Assembly (NCBI RefSeq): GCF_021869535.1
Contig: NW_026262690.1
Location: 11,085,501 to 11,149,500 of the forward strand
Length of the DNA: 64,000 bases
Reading direction: 5' to 3'
Source: Mytilus californianus
Lineage: Eukaryota; Mollusca; Bivalvia; Mytilida; Mytilidae
The notes under the pieces were generated by a model. The model saw only the letters and a program-made list of their open reading frames with translations. It had not been told where the DNA came from and did no database searches. Numbering within the stretch: the first letter of the stretch is position 1; each line of letters opens with the position of its first letter. This document shows, piece by piece, positions 58,890 through 64,000 of the stretch. The translations under genes were made by a program, and so were the position numbers.

Positions 58890-59185
58890 ACCATAGATAT
58901 AGAGATTCAAATTGTGTACGGCAGACGCCAGAACGAAAATTATAAAATGGCCAAATAAAGTTGAAGAGCATTGAGGACTGTGTATAAATTGGGCCTTTGT
59001 TTCTCTCTTTTAAACCGATTTACATTTGGTCATGCAAGGGTCTTTTCCGGCTTGCTATACAGATTTGATATTGTTCATTGTTGTAGACCGTAAACGTCAA
59101 ACTATAATTACTTAAATCAAAGTCTTTTGGTCTCTGGTGGATAGGTATCTCATTTGAAATCATATAACATATCCCAATTTTTATG
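58890..59185 (+). repeat. Family E fragment followed by family A fragment
   Basis: 58890-58985 carries CGGCAGACGCCAGAACGAAA and GAAGAGCATTGAGGACTG (family E). 58990-59180 carries GGTCATGCAAGGGTCTTTTC, TGTTCATTGTTGTAGACCGT and a TCATATAACATATCCCAATT ending (family A). Confidence 0.6.
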
Positions 59186-59865
59186 ATGAAAAACAGCTGT
59201 CTGCATTTCTATTCCTCCCTATTAATAAAGCTGTGCTGTTTCTAAATGTATCTCCATTGATGTGGAGTATCTTTTGCATACACATGTTCCCCATCGCTTT
59301 ATATATTCTACCTGTGCAATATTCCAATCGATGTTCAGGTTCTACAAGTTCAGTTCAAGTACTTGTGTTCTCTATTATTAATGTAAAATATTTTAATAAA
59401 TTTTACTCAATTTTATCATTTATACAAAGATAAGGTTTGGAAGTTTGGCTATACCTGTTAAAAACTTATTACATACGGGATAGTACATCCTAATTTTAAC
59501 GGTGATGTTGTTAACCGAGCTCGTAGATTTAGATAAGATACGAGTAAGGCTATCGATCCTTTAAACAAACATATTCTAAAAGATTACAACTTCAACACTG
59601 TTATTAGATTATTAGATCTTTGAAGATTGTATTTATCGGTATAAATACTGATTTAGTTATTAGTAAACTAAAAACTAACTAAATACTATTGTTATATACA
59701 TATGCACATTCATGGTCCTAGTATCTGTCCATACCTTTATTTTGTCATTGCACAAGGTCATGTTTTTCACTGACTGTAAATGACTACTAAATTCATAGGA
59801 TGTTGAATACGTACTGATCGTTTTTGGCTTTTTTGTTTTTTGTTTTTGTGTTTTGTATCGATCTA

Positions 59866-60265
59866 ATGAGTTAAGCCCTTTTCAAATGATTTTATTGTTT
59901 GTTTTAATGTTGTACTGTTTCATCATTGTCCAAGGTTAGGGGGAGGGTTTTCCGTCAGCCAATATGTTTAATCCCATCACATTTTATATGTGCCTATCCA
60001 AAGTCAGGAACCTGTAATTCAGTGGTTGTCGTTTGTTGCTACATATCATTTCTGTTTTTCGTTTATTGTGTTTTCTACATAAATCAGGCCGTTAGTTTTA
60101 TCGTTTGAATTGTTTTAAATTTATCTTTTCAGGCCCTTTTGAAGCTTACTATGCGGTATATTTTTTGCCTCATTGTTGAAGACCGTACGGTGACATATAG
60201 GTGTTGATTTCTACGTCAGTGGAGAGATGTCTCATTGGCTATCAAACCACAACTTCTTATTTTTT
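59866..60265 (+). repeat. Dispersed repeat family A, near full-length copy
   Basis: From GAGTTAAGCCCTTTTCAAAT through CAAAGTCAGGAACCTGTAAT, CAGGCCGTTAGTTTTATCGT, GAAGACCGTACGGTGACATA to GAGATGTCTCATTGGCTATC and CACAACTTCTTAT. About 400 bp. Confidence 0.78.
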
Positions 60266-61270
60266 TATTGAGCATTTTCGAATATGCTTGTTCTGAAACA
60301 GATTTGAATAGTTAGTTCTGTGTGGTGTTTTGTAGATTTGTAGTTGTTTTGTATGTTTATCGTGCTTGTTTTCTACCTCGCTGGTTAATAATACTCGTGT
60401 TTCAAACAAACCATTACACTAAAAATTTCAAAAAATTTGTTCATACCTAGTTATCATCAAATTATATTAATTTCTTGTATATCTAATGCCTATTTGGCAT
60501 TTTACAAACTCTTTCACTTCACTTTAAATTCTAGACCAACTCAAATTCAAAATATTTTGTAAAAATGAGTTCGATCTACTGTTTTTAATTGTGTACGAAA
60601 TATCCCGTTGACAGTACTGTTGAGAAAGTGCTTGTGAAAAGATGATATAAATGGAAAACGTATTATGATATTAAAAGTATACCGTCATCATACGTAATAT
60701 CAATATAGTATCTATCTCACGCTGTGTATATAAGATTAATATTTTAACACTTTCCCATAGATGAAGTGCAAACGATATCACTTTGTAAATACTACAATAA
60801 TAGAAATTTCAAAGGATACAAAGAAGGATTGTATGCAACTATATGTCAATTTACAGAACTTTGAATGCATAAACAGCTACAGAGTGCATTTTTTTTATAT
60901 TACTGTAATATAAACTTCATTCTAAATTTGACTCAGATGCAAGTAAAACTTTAAAGCAAATTTAAATTCATACCAAGTTTCATAGTGCTTAGATTGTATA
61001 CAAATTTTTCTTTGTTTGCAACATTTGTTGTTATTTAGTTGGATAAGAATCTCTCCTGTTGAGCAAGACTGTATGTAGTATATGTAAATTGTCGGAAAAT
61101 AGATTAAAAACACGTAGGAGCCTTAGAAAGAGAAAGAAAAGTAAGGCTTGCCAGGATTTTTATTTTTGCCTGGAAGCGAGCACAAAAATTAATCTTATAT
61201 TATGCAACATTATACTTATTTGTATTCTTTTATCCTGTTATTTAATTTTGTCGATTTAACGTTTAGTTTG
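60266..61270. other. Unannotated intron stretch
   Basis: AT-rich. A 66-codon open frame (61059-61259) has a hydrophobic end but no homology or splice support. Confidence 0.4.
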
Positions 61271-61440
61271 TTTTTTGTTTTTTTTTCAACCATTGTTTTT
61301 GATTTTATTCGAAATCGACATGGTAGGCGGTATGGGTTTCCTCATTGTCGAAAACCTTGAGGCAACATATAGTTACTATCATCTACGTTCTTTATTTGAT
61401 AGTTGTCTCATTGGCTATCATACCACATCGTCTTATTTTA
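61271..61440 (+). repeat. Dispersed repeat family A, 3' part
   Basis: GGTAGGCGGTATGGGTTTCC, CTCATTGTCGAAAACCTTGA, GATAGTTGTCTCATTGGCTA and ATACCACATCGTCTTATT. Confidence 0.7.
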
Positions 61441-61703
61441 TATGACTGAAACGCGATCCGCAGAGTAGACAATCAAATAAACTATGACATTAAAAGTAAT
61501 CCTTAACATTAATGTTCGTTCAAAATAGAAACAGGATAATAAACGACTGTATTTTATACTTTACAAATAAGGCAAATTTTTTTATCTGTAACAGTTATTT
61601 ATACAATAGCTGGTTGATTGCTTGATACAAAAAATACACTAGACATGGTCATATGATTTATAAAAATGGCATGTTGAAGAGATTACTTTCATTTGTATTG
61701 CAG

Positions 61704-61767
61704 GCAAAACCTTTGTTAGAAGATAGTCACATCAATGAATTTATCAACTCTAGAAAACTTCGTGAAG
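61704..61767 (+). CDS. Gene 2, exon 2: start of metalloprotease propeptide
   Basis: The acceptor is TTTCATTTGTATTGCAG (ending 61703) and the donor GAAG|GTAACA. It enters in phase 0 and leaves in phase 1. It encodes AKPLLEDSHINEFINSRKLR followed by E and the first base of the next codon. It is open only in the frame compatible with both neighbours. Its position, directly before the propeptide core and after a signal-peptide exon, fits the variable N-terminal part of an ADAM/ADAMTS prodomain, which has little sequence conservation. Confidence 0.58.
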
Positions 61768-62355
61768 GTAACAAAAATACTGTTAAGTCGGAAATAAACT
61801 CGTCATAAATACGAGGATTAAAATGTTGCCAGACTTGTAAAAAGGGGTGTGGCGGGAAATCTACTTCAGGCACAGTTTAGGTTCGAAAGTTCTACAACAT
61901 ATTTAAGAATATGACTATTAATAAAATTCATTACTTTGCGAAAGTATGAAGTGTAATGCGTATTTCACCTAATTTTTCCATAAAATTGAACTAAAAAGTT
62001 CAGGTGCAAAATATTGTTGGAAAACATTGCAATAATTTCTGGACCTATGGCGTTATCTGATGTGAAATATGGACTGTCAAAAATCAATTACATATTTTTT
62101 TGTGCAATATCGATCGTTTGTGCTCTATTCAGAACCTATGTAGCTTGATTATTATCATACACATCGGTTAATAATAAGGTAAAGTATAGGTCTCTTGACG
62201 TCATTCGATGAAGTTCTCATTGGTATCTTGTACATAACAAAACAAAAATAGATAAATAGAATATGCGCGCTTCTTCTTGAATTCACATCGGCATTTTATA
62301 AACAAACTTTAACACATAGATAATGTATTTGTAAATCTTTTCATATTATTTTCAG

Positions 62356-62416
62356 ATGGCTTCAATGAGTTTGAGTTGACATCAGTCCAAGAAGTTTCAA
62401 ATTCACATCAGCAGAG
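62356..62416 (+). CDS. Gene 2, exon 3: propeptide
   Basis: The acceptor is TTTTCATATTATTTTCAG (ending 62355) and the donor AGAG|GTAGGA. It enters in phase 1 (completing GAT) and leaves in phase 2. It encodes GFNEFELTSVQEVSNSHQQ plus two bases of the next codon. FNEFELTSV resembles the short E-L-x-x-P/V opening of M12B propeptides. The phase-0 reading has an early stop, so the phase-1 reading demanded by exon 2 is the only one that works with it. Confidence 0.58.
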
Positions 62417-62669
62417 GTAGGATAGTTTTTCTTTGGATAGTTTTACTTTTGAAATACTTTAAGTTCAGATATTTTTTTTTCAAAAGTGGAAATTGTTCAT
62501 AAGTGTATACACACATCACTACATAACCTGTTTATATAAAAGTAAGAAGATATCAATGACGCAACTATCAATCGGGGTAAAATGACCTGGATGTAAGACG
62601 ATGCCCATACCGTTTAATCAGCTACAAAGGGTTTCGACATGACAAAATTTGAAACACTTCAAACAATAC

Positions 62670-62815
62670 TAAATTGACTGCAAGCGAATAGTCTGAACAG
62701 TTCTGAATCTACTGCAGTGGATGAGTGGAAGTTAACTGAAACACTGAACACGACTGAATGATTTATTGTACAGACTAATCAGAAGATGTTAAGATCAAAC
62801 TGACCATTTCAGACA
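62670..62815. mobile_element. Foldback MITE family G, right half
   Basis: AATTGACTGCAAGCGAATAG, GTCTGAACAGTTCTGAATCT, GTTAACTGAAACACTGAACA and GATCAAACTGACCATTTCAG match the right arm of 53969-54357. The left arm is missing. It abuts the 39-bp minisatellite. Confidence 0.8.
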
Positions 62816-62817
62816 AG

Positions 62818-63200
62818 TGTTTATACAATATGTCAAGGTCAATAACAACAAACGAGTGTCTATGCAATATGTCAAGGCCAACCCCAACAGACACATGTAT
62901 ATATCATATGCCTAGGTCATCAACCACAGACAAATGTCTTTATTATGTGTCAAGGTTAACAACACAAGCCAATTATATCTACCATATGTCAAGGTCAACA
63001 ACAACAAGCAAGTGTCTATACCATATGTCAAGGACCACAAAAGACAAAAGACAAAAGTTTGAACCTTATGTGAAGGTCAACCACAACAAACAAGTGCATA
63101 TACCATATGTCAAAATTAACAAAAATATGTCTAGACATATGCTTCAACCGTATAACAAGTTCAACAACAACAGACAAGTGGCTGTATCACATGTCAAGCC
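62818..63200 (+). repeat. 39-bp minisatellite with a continuous open frame
   Basis: About nine units of roughly 39 bp, each built on ATATGTCAAGGTCAACAACA followed by ACAA(A/G)CAAGTGTCTATACC, lie in gene 2's third intron. Since 39 is a multiple of three, the array stays open for about 170 codons (62830-63348) and would read as a 13-residue repeat (MSRSITTNECLCN, MSRPTPTDTCIYH, MSRSTTTSKCLYH). Later units are more degraded (VKVNHNKQVHIPY). No splice borders or start context support translation. Confidence 0.85.
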
Positions 63201-63662
63201 TATTTTCGACAAAGTGAAGAAAAAAAATAGTCAAAAGGTAAAGAAGGTATATTGTGTATTAAACACAAATCAAGGGGGAACCGCTTTTAATGTTATTCTT
63301 TATCTTAAAGTTAAGAGATTAAAACATAGCCAACAACATACGCATTAATATATGTCGGGAGAAGCTAAATGTTTAGCAGTTTCATTTTTTATCCGGATCA
63401 TTGGAAAAACATAAGTAACGTAGAACGTGCGACACAAAATCATTTTCAATTTATTTTTTAAATGCTTTTACCACTACAGTATTTGCATTGTTATCAACCA
63501 GAATACAATACCAATGAAATAGTATCAAACAATGCTTGCAGTTACAGAAAAAAAATATACATAATCCAGAGATACAGAAATCAATTTCAACCGTCTTACA
63601 TTTTATCAATAGGGCAAAAACAGAAGCATGAACTACTCAAAAAAAAAAAATTCTTATTGTAG

Positions 63663-63921
63663 CCTAGATGTTTCATCAATCCATCGACGAAGACGATCAG
63701 TAGACTCTACAGAATCATATGATATTGACATATCTGCATTTGGGGAATCTTACAAAATGACTCTTCAGCATACCAAGTCGGTACTTCACCCTTCGGCTAA
63801 AGTTTCCATAATAACTGATGAAGAAAAAACGGAATGGAATGGAGAACATCCGGAATGTTTTCTAATTGGAAATGTCCATTCCCATGATGGAACTGTCTCA
63901 GCATCATTTTGCGAAGAATTG
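63663..63921 (+). CDS. Gene 2, exon 4: M12B (ADAM/ADAMTS) propeptide core
   Basis: The acceptor is TTCTTATTGTAG (ending 63662). It enters in phase 2, matching exon 3 (joint codon S). The likely donor is TTG|GTATAC at 63922, phase 0. It encodes about 86 residues: SSIHRRRRSVDSTE, a basic stretch that could be cut by a furin-type convertase, then YDIDISAFGESYKMTLQHTK, then LHPSAKVSIITDEE, and finally CFLIGNVHSHDGTVSASFC. The last block follows the hallmark of M12B propeptides (C-[FY]-x-G-x-V, six variable residues, S-x-x-x-x-C), and SAFGE-x-Y-x-x-x-L matches the ISAFGKELHL.L block. The catalytic, disintegrin-like and thrombospondin exons must lie beyond the window. ADAMTS is preferred over ADAM because of SAFG and the neighbouring spacer gene; this is not proven. 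Confidence 0.78.
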
Positions 63922-64000
63922 GTATACAATTGTCATTTAGAATTTGGCTAATATTAAACAAAGTAGGCGCTACGTGAACTAAAAAATAATATAAAAATTA
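63922..64000 (+). other. Start of gene 2 intron 4
   Basis: Sequence after the assumed GTATAC donor. If the donor were not used, the frame would end about 10 codons later at 63949-63951 without resuming the propeptide pattern, which supports splicing here. Confidence 0.45.

Noticed and set aside
62830..63348. 172-codon open frame as a protein-coding gene
   Set aside because: It is a 39-bp minisatellite whose unit length keeps the frame open. There is no start context, splice site or homology, so it is listed as a repeat.

Overview
The window looks like AT-rich eukaryotic nuclear DNA from a bivalve mollusc, most likely a marine mussel (Mytilus-like). The reasons are short exons with GT/AG borders separated by kilobase-scale introns, the absence of operons or bacterial-style gene packing, and a dense load of dispersed repeats whose style I associate with mussel genomes (tRNA-derived SINEs, (ATCA)n-tailed retroelement ends, foldback MITEs, DIRS-like elements). 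The species call rests on recognition and was not checked by search.

Two partial host genes on the + strand bracket the window. Gene 1 enters from the left. Its last three exons (340-512, 2005-2068, 3819-4123) join in matching phase and encode an ADAMTS spacer-like segment, then a Ser/Thr-rich stalk and a terminal membrane-spanning segment. Gene 2 starts near 38340 with a TATA box and a signal-peptide exon (38405-38470). After a candidate 23-kb intron it resumes with three phase-matched exons (61704-61767, 62356-62416, 63663-63921) encoding the N-terminal propeptide of an ADAM/ADAMTS (M12B) metalloprotease, and it runs off the right edge. The locus therefore appears to hold neighbouring ADAMTS-related genes in the same orientation.

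A diverged, frameshifted paralogue of gene 1's last exon lies at about 17927-19350. It lacks two insertions present in gene 1: 338 bp inside the stalk exon, which supplies gene 1's present membrane segment and stop codon, and about 1.58 kb of a 5'-truncated retroelement downstream. The paralogue works as an empty site that exposes both events.

The 34 kb between the two genes, and gene 2's first intron, are repeat territory. They hold a LINE relic split by a tailed retroelement with a visible target-site duplication (7510-8900), a decayed DIRS-like tyrosine-recombinase retrotransposon on the - strand split by another repeat (13365-16207), a decayed reverse-transcriptase fragment (27629-28225), several foldback elements, a TTAA-flanked MITE (42207-42822), a very recent 1.77-kb tandem duplication (34413-37952), and many copies of five or six dispersed repeat families. 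A 39-bp minisatellite with an open reading frame lies in gene 2's third intron. No tRNA, rRNA, CRISPR array or complete autonomous transposon was found.
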